From Chitinophaga pinensis (GTDB lineage Bacteria > Bacteroidota > Bacteroidia > Chitinophagales > Chitinophagaceae), in assembly GCA_945876095.1 (NCBI GenBank), contig CAMCMP010000034.1, positions 1 to 32,136 of the forward strand: 32,136 bases of DNA, read 5' to 3'. The translations under genes and the position numbers were made by a program. The first letter of the stretch is position 1. Each line of letters opens with the position of its first letter. Below are positions 1 to 10,103 of the stretch, piece after piece. The notes below the pieces were generated by a model. It was given only the letters and a program-made list of their open reading frames with translations. It ran no database searches and had not been told where the DNA came from.

Positions 1-206
1 TGATAAAAGAATACATGAATTTAGAGTTGAAAAAATAAAGCTTTTATTTTATGTATCTGACAAGATCGAAAATCATTTGATTCACAATTTAATCTGAAGA
101 ATTGTTTAGTTTATGAAAACATGAGTGGTAGACCAAAACCCACTTTAAAAAACGGGGCGTATCCGAAAAGCCTTATGAGTAGGAAAACCATTTTAAATTC
201 TAAAAA

Positions 207-1130
207 ATGAAAAAGTATCTTTTACTATTGTTACTTCTTCCAATGATTTCTTTTGGACAAAATCCCAAAATAAAGGATTTTAAAATTACTATACTTTCCA
301 CAATGCTTTCTGATTTCCATACAGGTGAATGGGGATTTTCAGCAATGATTGAAGCTGATGGGAAAAGAATTTTATTTGATGCCGGTGCAAAAGAAAATAC
401 AGTTGTTCAGAATGCAAAAGAATTAAATATCAATCTTGATAGTCTTGATAATATTTATTTAAGTCACAATCATAAAGACCATACTGGGGGTCTAATAACG
501 TTAAAAAAGGAATATCCCAACTCTTTTAAAAATGCGCATGTAGGTGAGGGGATTTTTTATTCAAGACCTCATTTTGGGAATGGTAATTATATTTTAAGTA
601 ATAAGTATACTCTTGAAAATTTAGGAATTAAATTTATTACCCATAAAAATCCAACACAATTAGTTCCTGGTGTGTGGACAACTGGCCAAGTTCCAAGAAA
701 ATACGAAGAAAAAAATTGGAGTGATATAGGCAAAATGATTGACAGTAAAGGAAACATAGTAGAGGATGTTGTACCCGAAGACCAATCCTTATTTTTTGAT
801 ACTGAAAATGGCATTGTTTTAATAAGTGGATGTGGCCATGCAGGACTTGCTAATACACTTGATTATGTACAAAAGATTATTCCAGGTAGACCAATTTATA
901 AAATAATTGGTGGTTTTCATTTGTTAAAACTTAATAATGATAAGTTAGAATGGACTGCGAAAAAAATGCGAGAAGCAGGAGTTAATTACTTTGTGGGAGC
1001 TCATTGTACTGGATTAAACTCAACATATTCAATTCGCAATTTTTTAGGCCTTACGTCAGAAAGGGCTTTGGTTGGTTCAGTTGGCACGGTTATAACAGCA
1101 AAAGGAATATTTCCCGGTTATATGGAATAA
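207..1130 (+). CDS. Exported MBL-fold metallo-hydrolase, COG1237-like
   Basis: This 307-residue protein begins with a signal peptide (Lys-Lys, a Leu run at residues 5-11, probable cleavage after the FGQ at 16-18), so it is probably periplasmic. The metallo-beta-lactamase fold shows as SHNHKDHTGG with H87, H89, D91 and H92 as di-metal ligands. Further ligand candidates are H211 in SGCGHAG, H238 in GGFHLL and H266 in GAHCTG. The SHNHKDH spacing together with the GCGHAG and GGFHL motifs matches the branch often annotated as dihydropterin-type phosphate synthase (COG1237). The true substrate of exported members is unknown, so no reaction is assigned. The ATG at 207 follows an A-rich stretch and leads directly into the signal peptide. 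The gene stands alone and converges on the second MBL gene. Confidence 0.85.
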   Translation: MKKYLLLLLLLPMISFGQNPKIKDFKITILSTMLSDFHTGEWGFSAMIEADGKRILFDAGAKENTVVQNAKELNINLDSLDNIYLSHNHKDHTGGLITLKKEYPNSFKNAHVGEGIFYSRPHFGNGNYILSNKYTLENLGIKFITHKNPTQLVPGVWTTGQVPRKYEEKNWSDIGKMIDSKGNIVEDVVPEDQSLFFDTENGIVLISGCGHAGLANTLDYVQKIIPGRPIYKIIGGFHLLKLNNDKLEWTAKKMREAGVNYFVGAHCTGLNSTYSIRNFLGLTSERALVGSVGTVITAKGIFPGYME

Positions 1131-1145
1131 TTAACGCTTAAATTT

Positions 1146-1259
1146 ACTGCGTGAGGAAAACACCCCATGAAATCGGTTACAATCGTTCGTTTTCGGTTTT
1201 GTGAAAACATAATCCTTTACAAATCAACGCCTTCATTTCCCCAAAAAATCTTTCTATCC
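1146..1259 (+). repeat. 113-bp dispersed repeat, copy 1
   Basis: It starts actgcgtgag and matches copy 2 at 2487-2599 along its length in the same orientation, with shared blocks such as aaatcggtta, aaaacataa and a near-identical ACTGCGTGAGxAAAACACC start. A GC hairpin follows directly (TCCGCCTTCGGCGGA, 1257-1271). No reading frame is evident. Confidence 0.7.
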
Positions 1260-1270
1260 GCCTTCGGCGG

Positions 1271-1298
1271 ACCCGGATTCAAATCCCGGCCTCGCTAC
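1271..1298 (+). other. tRNA 3'-end-like remnant (possible old attachment site)
   Basis: The segment reads like a tRNA T-arm and acceptor end: CCGG, a TTCAAAT loop, CCGG, then CCTCGCTAC. The T-stem has one A-C mismatch, and no matching 5' half or acceptor partner (AGCGAGG) is found upstream. The following tgaaaatcaaggactt resembles DNA I have seen beside integration sites, but this is from memory. Treated as a remnant at most. Confidence 0.3.
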
Positions 1299-1358
1299 AT
1301 GAAAATCAAGGACTTACGTTAAATCGTGGGTCCTTTGTTGTTTTTACCTGAGGTTTCG

Positions 1359-1390
1359 AAAAAAAGGAGACCACTATTGCTAGAGGTCTC
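1359..1390 (-). terminator. Rho-independent terminator of the MBL gene at 1462-2343
   Basis: On the minus strand a GAGACC/GGTCTC stem (1385-1390 with 1367-1372) with a 12-nt loop is followed, after one base, by seven T (1359-1365). It lies about 70 nt after the stop of the minus-strand gene. The stem is only 6 bp, so strength is moderate. Confidence 0.6.
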
Positions 1391-1461
1391 AGTCACATTT
1401 TTCTAAGACTTAAAGACTACATTGTTTTGAAGACTGACAACCCATTCAACCTAACACAATT

Positions 1462-2343
1462 TTAATGCATTTTACTTTTGTCCAATTCTTCGAACATGGT
1501 TTTTACAAGTGCATTGCTCTTGATAAAGCCGTTGCCGAAAGTGGCATCGTATTGTTGGGCGAGCTTTAAAGCCAGTATTTCCTCTAAATTTTTACCTGCA
1601 TTATAGGCTTTTTTTACGGATTCAAAAACATTTGATACCGCTTCACGGATATTTTGATAGTCTTTTTTATTGGCTAAATCGCCATGTCCGGGCATAATGA
1701 TTGTTTTATCATCAATCACAAATAATATTCTCGACACCGCAATCAACCAACCTTTCACCGAGCCACCCGAATTTCTATCAATATATGGAAAACGGTCTTT
1801 CATAAAGCAATCTCCTGTATGTAAGAGGTTACTTTTTGGGAAATAATACACAGCATCACCGTCAGTATGGGCACTGTCCACGTGAAAAATAAATATATCT
1901 TCTGTATTCAAATGCACGGTCATCCCCTCTTTAAAGGTCATGACAGGCAATGCTTTTTCAGGTGATTTATTGCCTTCTAATCGGGCTCTCACGTTTTCTT
2001 GTGCCAAGATAGTTGCCCCCATATTGCCAAAATTTTCATTGCCACCCGAATGATCGCCATGATAATGGGTGTTGAATAAAAACTTGACTTGCCCTTTGCT
2101 CACATCTTGAATGGCCTTATTGATTTTTTCAGTCAAAAGCGCAAATTGGTCATCAATCAAAATGTTCCCGTCTTTGCCCGACAGCAAAAGCATATTGCCT
2201 GCGCCCGGCCATTGGAGCATGTGGATATGGTCTTTTATTTTTATGGTGCTGATGACCGCATTGTCCATATTGGGTTGTGCAAAAAGGTTTTGTGCCCATG
2301 AAAAGATTACAATAAACTGTAAAAATGTGTATAGATTTCTCAT
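1462..2343 (-). CDS. Exported MBL-fold metallo-hydrolase, glyoxalase II/B3-like
   Basis: This 293-residue protein has an N-terminal signal segment (hydrophobic at 5-20, likely cleavage after FAQ at 21-23). It carries THYHGDHSGG with H93, H95, D97 and H98. H159 lies in DSAHTDGD, D178 in HTGDCF and H220 in MPGHGD, so all five MBL motifs are present and the enzyme looks intact. The pattern resembles exported zinc hydrolases of the glyoxalase II / subclass B3 neighbourhood; lactamase activity cannot be claimed. It is unrelated in detail to the MBL gene at 207-1130, whose motifs differ. The gene is monocistronic, has its own terminator, and lies between two copies of a 113-bp direct repeat, so it may have been inserted or duplicated as a unit. 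Confidence 0.85.
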   Translation of the reverse strand: MRNLYTFLQFIVIFSWAQNLFAQPNMDNAVISTIKIKDHIHMLQWPGAGNMLLLSGKDGNILIDDQFALLTEKINKAIQDVSKGQVKFLFNTHYHGDHSGGNENFGNMGATILAQENVRARLEGNKSPEKALPVMTFKEGMTVHLNTEDIFIFHVDSAHTDGDAVYYFPKSNLLHTGDCFMKDRFPYIDRNSGGSVKGWLIAVSRILFVIDDKTIIMPGHGDLANKKDYQNIREAVSNVFESVKKAYNAGKNLEEILALKLAQQYDATFGNGFIKSNALVKTMFEELDKSKMH

Positions 2344-2486
2344 AATTTAAGATTTTATTGATGATTTATAAGGAAATGATAGTGATTACAAGAAGTGTAA
2401 ATAGAGCTGTTGCGTTATAATTACAACAGATTGTGTGATTTACTTTTTAAAGTTAAGTAAAATATTAATGTATTAATAAATTAACC

Positions 2487-2599
2487 ACTGCGTGAGTAAA
2501 ACACCTCCTTAAATCGGTTAAATTAGGTTGATTTCAGTTTTTCAAAACATAACTAACTTTAAATAAACGCTTTCGTTTTCTCAAAATTTTTTCATACCC
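2487..2599 (+). repeat. 113-bp dispersed repeat, copy 2
   Basis: It is the same orientation and same start as copy 1 and diverges gradually along its length, with a single 1-nt gap near the middle. Together the two copies flank the minus-strand MBL gene. It passes directly into the palindromic array. Confidence 0.7.
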
Positions 2600-3173
2600 C
2601 TGGGCTATAGATTGGATCGAAATGTACATATTAGATTTTTCCATTTCATTGTGATGTTTTATGTAAACCGTTGAAACGGTTTTTTTACGTATTTTATTTT
2701 CATAACCCATGGTTTAAACCATGGGCTATAGAATACAACGATATGTGCACGATGGGTTTATCCATTTCCTTGCATTTTACCCAATTCGTTGAAAGGATTT
2801 GTTATGTATTTTGATTTACGAACAACGGTTTTAACCATTGGTTACGAAAATAGAAAGAGATAGGTGGAATAGATTTATCCATTTCATGATGATTTAGATA
2901 AACCGTTGAAACGGTTTTGTTGGGTATTTTATTTTCATAGCCCATGGTTTAAACCATGGGCTAAAAATTTAAACGATATGTGCACAATGGATTTATCCAT
3001 TTCCTCACATTTTACGCAATCCATAGAAAAGGTTCGTTATGAATTTCAATTTATAGCCCACGGTTTTAACCGTGGGTTAAAAATTTCAACGATATGCGAA
3101 CAATGGATTTATCCATTTCCCTTTAAATGGAATGAATTGAAAAAGCCCACGGAGTAAACCGTGGGCTGATTTG
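2600..3173. repeat. REP/BIME-like palindromic repeat array
   Basis: There are five units of about 115 bp, each with a conserved segment ending in TTTATCCATTTC (about 2616, 2735, 2860, 2971 and 3088) plus a palindrome. Palindromes seen: AAACCGTT-GA-AACGGTTT at 2665-2682 and 2900-2917; CCCATGGTTTAAACCATGGG at 2706-2725 and 2941-2960 (extended to TAG...CTA at 2938-2963); CCCACGGTT-TT-AACCGTGGG at 3057-3076; AGCCCACGG...CCGTGGGCT at 3144-3167. Units 1 and 3 resemble each other more than their neighbours, and so do 2 and 4, giving a higher-order period of about 235 bp. No RAYT transposase gene is in the window. Confidence 0.8.
3140..3167 (-). terminator. Rho-independent terminator of the DUF1080/Gfo/PhoPQ operon
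   Basis: A 9-bp AGCCCACGG / CCGTGGGCT stem (3144-3152 with 3159-3167) with a 6-nt loop is followed on the minus strand by a T run (3140-3144). It lies 34 nt after the stop codon at 3201. The stem sequence is the same as the REP palindromes in the adjoining array, so this terminator is also the last member of that array. Confidence 0.75.
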
Positions 3174-3200
3174 CATTCTTTTTCAAAAGAGTATGTACAA

Positions 3201-4538
3201 TTACAATACCTTCTCTTTGTCGGTTGTAAATATTCTAGAACTAACAGTGTATGTACCTCCGTTTGGATCCTTATATTTAAGATCAATGTAAAAAGCTTGA
3301 TAACCTTTCTTTACAAAGGGAATTGTGTATTTTACTGTAGAACCCTGTGGTTTTACTGATCTTGTTAACCAAAGATTATTACGAAAATCGCGATCGGCTG
3401 AAGTGGTACCCCAAATGGCTGCGCCTACTAAATCGTCTGATTTTGCATTGACTGTAATTTCAAAACCATTTTTTACTTTCGCTACATTCCAAGTACTTAC
3501 TGGATATTCTTTATTTTGTAAGGTCAGTCCAAAGAAAGCGCTCAAGGCTTCTAAAGCTTGTTTTCCTCCACCTAAATCATGACCAGCATTGGGTACATAG
3601 TGAATTAAGTTTTTTCCGGGAATCTTATCATAATAATGTTTGATAGCATCGGCTGTCCAATATTCATCATTGGTACCAATGAAAATAATTTTAGGAACCG
3701 TCAATTTTTCACGGTAAGAAAAAGGATCAATCATAGCTGTAATTGCCTGGCCTTCTTTCGTACCAGCACCTTGAGGAATTCCTAGTTTAACATAGTCTTC
3801 AATCTGAATACTGTATTCGCCATAAGTCTCTAATTGATAACTTAAGGTTTTAGGCATATTCAACATATCGATTACCATTGGGCCAATAGCTTTTACACGA
3901 TTGTCATCAATAGCATTCGACAACCAAGTAGTCCATCCGCGCTTGGATGCACCTGAAATAACAAAATTCTTTATCGGCTGATTTAAATTTTTTGATGCAA
4001 ATTCTTGAATGGCATCCATACTTCTTACCGCAGATTTTACCATTGGAAATAATAGTGGCCATGAATAATCTTTATCTTGTTTGAATTGATGTAAGGTATA
4101 TGAAATCAACTCGTCTTCAGTCTTTCCATCATAAAGTGGTTGATTAGGCACTTGTTTAATTAAGGCTACAATCGCTTTATTTTTTGAAGCAATCGTCCCC
4201 AAAACAGGCCACATTTTATCCTCATTACTCCAGTTGGGTTGTTCATCTTTGTCGCTACCGCCTGCTATAAATAGCATGGCTCCATCATATTGAATGGTTG
4301 ATGGTACTACGATCGTCAATTGATGTCTCCAAGTAATTCCTCTCCATTTTTGAGAGGTTAATAGTACTTGATAAATCTTTAAATTTCCTAGTTTCCCAGA
4401 ATCTTTTATTTCCCACGAATAGGTTTTATCTCCATTATTAATATAGCTTTTAAGCGCTTTTTCAGGAGTGATTTCGGATTGTGCAAATCCGACGATAGAA
4501 ATCAGCAGGAAAGAAATTCCATAAATTAATTGCTTCAT
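3201..4538 (-). CDS. PhoPQ-activated pathogenicity-related (PqaA-like) alpha/beta hydrolase
   Basis: This 445-residue exported protein has a signal peptide at 1-19, ending GFAQ. The alpha/beta-hydrolase core shows the nucleophile elbow SGASKRGW (S198), a probable acid in GTNDEYW (D291) and a base in AGHDLGGG (H320). The surrounding text (LTIVVPS at 74-80, the IAGGSD segment near 91-96, the WRHQLT region) matches the PhoPQ_related family (Pfam PF10142), whose Salmonella member PqaA gave the name. The biochemical role of the family is unsettled. A beta-sandwich-like C-terminus follows from about residue 350. It is the last gene of the operon 6694-3201, 79 nt after the oxidoreductase, and ends just before a strong hairpin terminator. 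Association with DUF1080 and Gfo/Idh/MocA genes suggests de-esterification or trimming of a sugar conjugate, which is inference. Confidence 0.85.
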   Translation of the reverse strand: MKQLIYGISFLLISIVGFAQSEITPEKALKSYINNGDKTYSWEIKDSGKLGNLKIYQVLLTSQKWRGITWRHQLTIVVPSTIQYDGAMLFIAGGSDKDEQPNWSNEDKMWPVLGTIASKNKAIVALIKQVPNQPLYDGKTEDELISYTLHQFKQDKDYSWPLLFPMVKSAVRSMDAIQEFASKNLNQPIKNFVISGASKRGWTTWLSNAIDDNRVKAIGPMVIDMLNMPKTLSYQLETYGEYSIQIEDYVKLGIPQGAGTKEGQAITAMIDPFSYREKLTVPKIIFIGTNDEYWTADAIKHYYDKIPGKNLIHYVPNAGHDLGGGKQALEALSAFFGLTLQNKEYPVSTWNVAKVKNGFEITVNAKSDDLVGAAIWGTTSADRDFRNNLWLTRSVKPQGSTVKYTIPFVKKGYQAFYIDLKYKDPNGGTYTVSSRIFTTDKEKVL

Positions 4539-4617
4539 GTTTTAAGGTATATAGTTTTGGTAAAAATAAATAAAATTGTAACTCAACGAGCTAAACAGCA
4601 TGTTACTAAATGATTTT

Positions 4618-5979
4618 TTAAATCTTAGGTTCCCAGCCTTTTTCATATTGACGGCTCCATAATTTTTTTGCCTCATTGTCTCCAATGATATGTCCATTGG
4701 TTGGATCAATTTTTAAATCTCGGCCTACACGCCAAGCAATATTGCCCAATTGCATAGCAACAATACTCTTATGACCTAATTCAACATCACAATTTGGACG
4801 ACGATTATTTCTGATCGCGTCTAAGAAATCGGCAACATGCAAACTATCCATACCTAGACTAGGGCTAGCAGTATTTCTTCCTTGAAGGCTATCCTCTTTC
4901 ATCAATGATTTTACTTCGCTAATTAATTTTCCACTGAGGTCATACACTTTGTATTCATCACCTCCTGTATCTAAGCTTCCATTTTCGCCATAAAAAATAA
5001 TACCACGATCTCCACCTTCTATTTTTCTACCATTAGAACTCCTGCACTCCCACATTAAAGAGATACGACCTGGATAATCCATTGTGATTATTTGCGTATC
5101 AGGAGTTTGCCAATCATCTTTAAATTGATATCTACCTCCAACAGAAGTAACATGTGTTGGAAAATCAACACCAAGACCCCAACGCGCCACATCTACTTCA
5201 TGGGTTCCATTATTCAAAGCTTCGCCGGTGCCATAATTCCAGAACCAATGCCAGTTATAATGAATCAGTCCTTCTTTATATTCAGCACGGGGTGCTGGCC
5301 CTTGCCATAAATCGTAATCAAGCCAAGAAGGAATAGCACCTGGTTGAAGGTAGGTCGCTTTGCGATTGTTGGTATACCATGTTTTAGCTAAATATACTCT
5401 TCCAATAATTCCTTTGTGTAATTGTTCGATGCCTTGTGTAAGAATTGGTGCAGATCTACGTTGCGCGCCCATTTGTACTACGCGATCATATTTTCTAGCA
5501 GCAGCCACCGCTAATTCACCTTCTCTCGGATTATGAGATAATGGCTTTTCAACATACACATGTTTTCCAGCTTGACAACCCATAATGGTAAGTGGAGCAT
5601 GCCAATGATCTGGAGTAGCAATATAGATAGCATCAATTGTTTTATCTTCTAAAACCTTCCGGCAATCCCCCTCGGATTTAGGCGTATTAATTTGTTTGGC
5701 GTCCATTACTGTTTTGATAGCCTTGGGCATCGCTCTTGAATCTACGTCACAAACACAAGACACTTCTGCATTTTTCTGTTTGACAAAAGTTCCAGCCATG
5801 CTATTTCCACGTCCATTTAGTCCAATCAATGCAACATGTATTCTATCATTGGCGCCGATGATATTTTTATAACTTTTCGCACCAAAATTTGTAGCAGCGC
5901 CACCCAAAACTGATTTACTTAGGGCAATACCAGCCGAACCCATTGCTAGCGTCTTTAAAAAATCACGTCTTTTTTTCAT
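4618..5979 (-). CDS. Exported Gfo/Idh/MocA-family oxidoreductase
   Basis: This 453-residue NAD(P)-dependent sugar oxidoreductase has a Tat-like leader: KKRRDFLKT at 2-10, then a hydrophobic stretch to about 27. The Rossmann motif GLNGRG is at 53-58, the acidic CDVD at 77-80, the nucleotide-loop ATPDHWH at 121-127 and the family hallmark EKP at 144-146. A catalytic His-Asp pair is likely at H260/D263 in GTHEVDVARW. Family members oxidise or reduce sugar hydroxyls, several at C3 of glycosides. A twin-arginine signal would export the enzyme folded with its cofactor, as in Zymomonas glucose-fructose oxidoreductase. It is the second gene of the operon, only 10 nt after the DUF1080 gene, which argues that the two act on the same substrate. 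Confidence 0.9.
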   Translation of the reverse strand: MKKRRDFLKTLAMGSAGIALSKSVLGGAATNFGAKSYKNIIGANDRIHVALIGLNGRGNSMAGTFVKQKNAEVSCVCDVDSRAMPKAIKTVMDAKQINTPKSEGDCRKVLEDKTIDAIYIATPDHWHAPLTIMGCQAGKHVYVEKPLSHNPREGELAVAAARKYDRVVQMGAQRRSAPILTQGIEQLHKGIIGRVYLAKTWYTNNRKATYLQPGAIPSWLDYDLWQGPAPRAEYKEGLIHYNWHWFWNYGTGEALNNGTHEVDVARWGLGVDFPTHVTSVGGRYQFKDDWQTPDTQIITMDYPGRISLMWECRSSNGRKIEGGDRGIIFYGENGSLDTGGDEYKVYDLSGKLISEVKSLMKEDSLQGRNTASPSLGMDSLHVADFLDAIRNNRRPNCDVELGHKSIVAMQLGNIAWRVGRDLKIDPTNGHIIGDNEAKKLWSRQYEKGWEPKI

Positions 5980-5989
5980 ACTATTTATT

Positions 5990-6694
5990 TTAAATTAATT
6001 TGATTTTAATGTTTTTAAAAGATGCTACACCACCATGTTCTTGCAACATAATGTGGCCTTTATCGATGGTACCAAATGCAGGGAATGTTTTGCTAAATTT
6101 GCTTTTACTAACTGCATCCGTAAATTCCTTGCTACCCCGTGTGAATGATAATATTTTTACTCCATTTAACCAATGCGTTACATTTTTTCCTTTGGATACA
6201 ATTCTAAGCGTATTCCATTCTCCTGGGGGATTGATTGTTGGCTTGGGTATTGCTGGGGTGAGTACATCATAGAATGAGCCACTTAGGTGATTCTCTAATT
6301 TATTATCATCCGCTAATTCATTATCTAAAATTTGAAACTCCATTCCTAGGTTTCCACCTTTTTCATATTTGGTAAAAAAGTATTTAACACCACTATTGCA
6401 GGCAGGTTCAATTTTATAATCAATGTATAAATCAAAATCTGAATACTCGTTGACGGTCATAATATCACCTCCCTTTCCGCCTTTTATAATGTTTAGTGTT
6501 CCTTCTTTTACTATCCATCCTGCTGGAACAGCTTTATTGTTAGTGGTTGTCCATCCCTCTGAGTCTACTCCATTAAACAAAAGTATCCATCCTTTTCTTT
6601 TTTCTTTAGCGGTTAGTTGATTGTCGATTTTTTGTGAAAAAATGCTAGCGGGAAATGTGGCTACTATTATTAGTAGGCAAAAGATATTTTTCAT
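5990..6694 (-). CDS. Exported DUF1080 (3-keto-disaccharide hydrolase) protein
   Basis: This 234-residue protein has a signal peptide (hydrophobic 3-19, cleavage near IFSQ) followed by one DUF1080 jelly-roll domain (Pfam 3keto-disac_hyd, PF06439) filling the rest. Typical features are the opening GWILLFNGVDSEGW at 35-48, a GWIVKEGTL segment, EYSDFDLYIDYKI, GVKYFF, EFQILDNE and the closing GHIMLQEHGG followed by FKNIKIK. The length is normal for a single-domain member. Members have been shown to hydrolyse 3-keto-glycosides, often next to Gfo/Idh/MocA dehydrogenases, as here. It is the first gene of a minus-strand operon and the upstream 300 bp hold no other gene, so the promoter should lie just above 6694. 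Confidence 0.88.
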   Translation of the reverse strand: MKNIFCLLIIVATFPASIFSQKIDNQLTAKEKRKGWILLFNGVDSEGWTTTNNKAVPAGWIVKEGTLNIIKGGKGGDIMTVNEYSDFDLYIDYKIEPACNSGVKYFFTKYEKGGNLGMEFQILDNELADDNKLENHLSGSFYDVLTPAIPKPTINPPGEWNTLRIVSKGKNVTHWLNGVKILSFTRGSKEFTDAVSKSKFSKTFPAFGTIDKGHIMLQEHGGVASFKNIKIKLI

Positions 6695-7001
6695 ATAAAG
6701 AAATTAAGTTAAAAGCAGCATCTCTAATGGATGGAAAGGAAATGATTGGATTCGTCTACTAAATTGAGACTTTTTTTTCTATTTTGATTAAATATTTTTA
6801 ACAGAGTTTTTTTGGTAAAAATGCTTTAAGTCTTTTTTAGAATTTCTGAATATTGGTGGTTTACAAAACTAGCATCGATTATCTTGTTGACCTTCAAAAA
6901 GTCGTAAGCGCACATTCGGTAAAGCTTTTGACCAAAATGAATGGATAAAGAACTATCAGACATCAGTGAAGTTGTTAATCAGCTTAAAATTTCACTTGCT
7001 T

Positions 7002-7310
7002 TTTAGTAAAATAAAAGTTAGCCATGTAGGCCTGAAATTCCATTCGGAATAGAGTGCTTTTACTTTTTTGCCTTGATGCAAAAAAGTAACAAAAAAAATC
7101 AATCCGCCGCGGCGGACTGATTTTTTGACGACTGATATTTTACATTTCTAGCACTTTTTATTCGAGGTCCCTACTGAATGGGCTATTACTACTTTTTGAG
7201 GGTCTACTATTTATTAAGGTAAAATTAAAACGCAGCCCTACTTTAAGTTGCGTGATTTTTGACGACTAATATTTTGCATTTCTAGCCCTTTTTATTCATG
7301 GGTGTTCAAA
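7002..7310. repeat. Intergenic repeat element, short copy
   Basis: It begins TTTTTAGTAAAATAAA. At 7048 it shares with the copy at 26979 a near-identical stretch (gaatagagtgcttttactt...) that contains a perfect 12-bp hairpin, TTACTTTTTTGC / GCAAAAAAGTAA (7060-7071 with 7078-7089). A long hairpin follows at 7093-7126, AAAAAATCA/TGATTTTTT around the palindrome TCCGCCGCGGCGGA. Then come two copies of a roughly 135-bp unit (ttttgacgact... TTTCTAGCxCTTTTTATTC at 7121 and 7255). The preceding 6695-7001 holds no gene I can support. Confidence 0.75.
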
Positions 7311-7389
7311 CAACTTAATTGTAAATTGCTTAAGCTGAATTCTTGAGGGTCGACTATATTATGTAGTTCGTAAATTATTGAATGAGTAT

Positions 7390-7423
7390 AAAAAAAGGAT
7401 GGTCTGTTTTCAGACCATCCTTT
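7390..7423 (-). terminator. Rho-independent terminator of katG
   Basis: A perfect 13-bp hairpin, AAAGGATGGTCTG / CAGACCATCCTTT (7394-7406 with 7411-7423) with loop TTTT, is followed on the minus strand by a T run (7390-7396 read in reverse). It lies 29 nt after the katG stop. Confidence 0.85.
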
Positions 7424-7451
7424 AGAGTTATTACTATTTCTCTTGCTTAAA

Positions 7452-9722
<2,271 letters not shown>

Positions 9723-9787
9723 TTAGTTGTATATCAAAATCCTAACCAGGTATCGCTGGGATTTCGAAAAAGGGAAATTTTCAAAAA

Positions 9788-9809
9788 TTCTATTTATTGA
9801 TAAACAGAA
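9788..9809. promoter_or_regulatory. Imperfect palindrome upstream of katG
   Basis: A 22-bp inverted repeat (TTCT, one mismatch, TTTAT, TG centre, ATAAA, mismatch, AGAA) lies about 120 bp upstream of the katG start. It could be a regulator operator, but the DNA is AT-rich and no known consensus is recognised. Confidence 0.2.
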
Positions 9810-10063
9810 TAGAGGATCAATTGTTTAATTAATTATATCATTTTTAAGAAAAATTTAAACGGCAGGATAAAGATTTTATCATTATTGCAGAGAATAATAG
9901 CCAAAGCATAGATTCCAATGATTGGTCGAATCTATTTGATTTTTAATCAATTCATTTCACTTACCGAAATGCTGAAAATAATTTAAATTATTTATTAAAT
10001 CTAGAGACACCATAACTGCACTTTGATTATTATAAAATATTTCTTAAAACCTTTTTATAAAGG

Positions 10064-10071
10064 TATATTTG
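10064..10071 (+). promoter_or_regulatory. Candidate -7 box of the small repeat-protein gene
   Basis: TATATTTG matches the Bacteroidota -7 consensus TAnnTTTG, 32 nt before the ATG at 10104. No TTTG is seen at the expected -33 position, so the match is half a promoter. Confidence 0.4.
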
Positions 10072-10103
10072 AGTTGTAGGATTTTAATTAATTTATAAAC
10101 TTT

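Noticed and set aside
3..38. End of an upstream gene (frame IKEYMNLELKK then stop)
   Set aside because: Only 11 codons are visible and AT-rich DNA gives such frames by chance.
2906..3157. 83-residue open frame inside the palindromic array
   Set aside because: Its repeats come from the palindromic DNA (repeated Phe-Asn-Arg-Gly-type text), not from a protein family.
2600..3173. CRISPR array
   Set aside because: Units are about 115 bp with long palindromes and similar, not unique, intervening DNA. There are no 25-40-bp direct repeats with distinct spacers and no cas genes.
6941..7006. 22-codon open frame starting MDKELSDISE
   Set aside because: Too short, without a ribosome-binding context, and ending at the repeat element. 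It could be a decayed gene fragment, but nothing supports it.
7093..7126. Terminator for a gene upstream of 7093
   Set aside because: The hairpin with T runs is part of the repeat element and no plus-strand gene precedes it.
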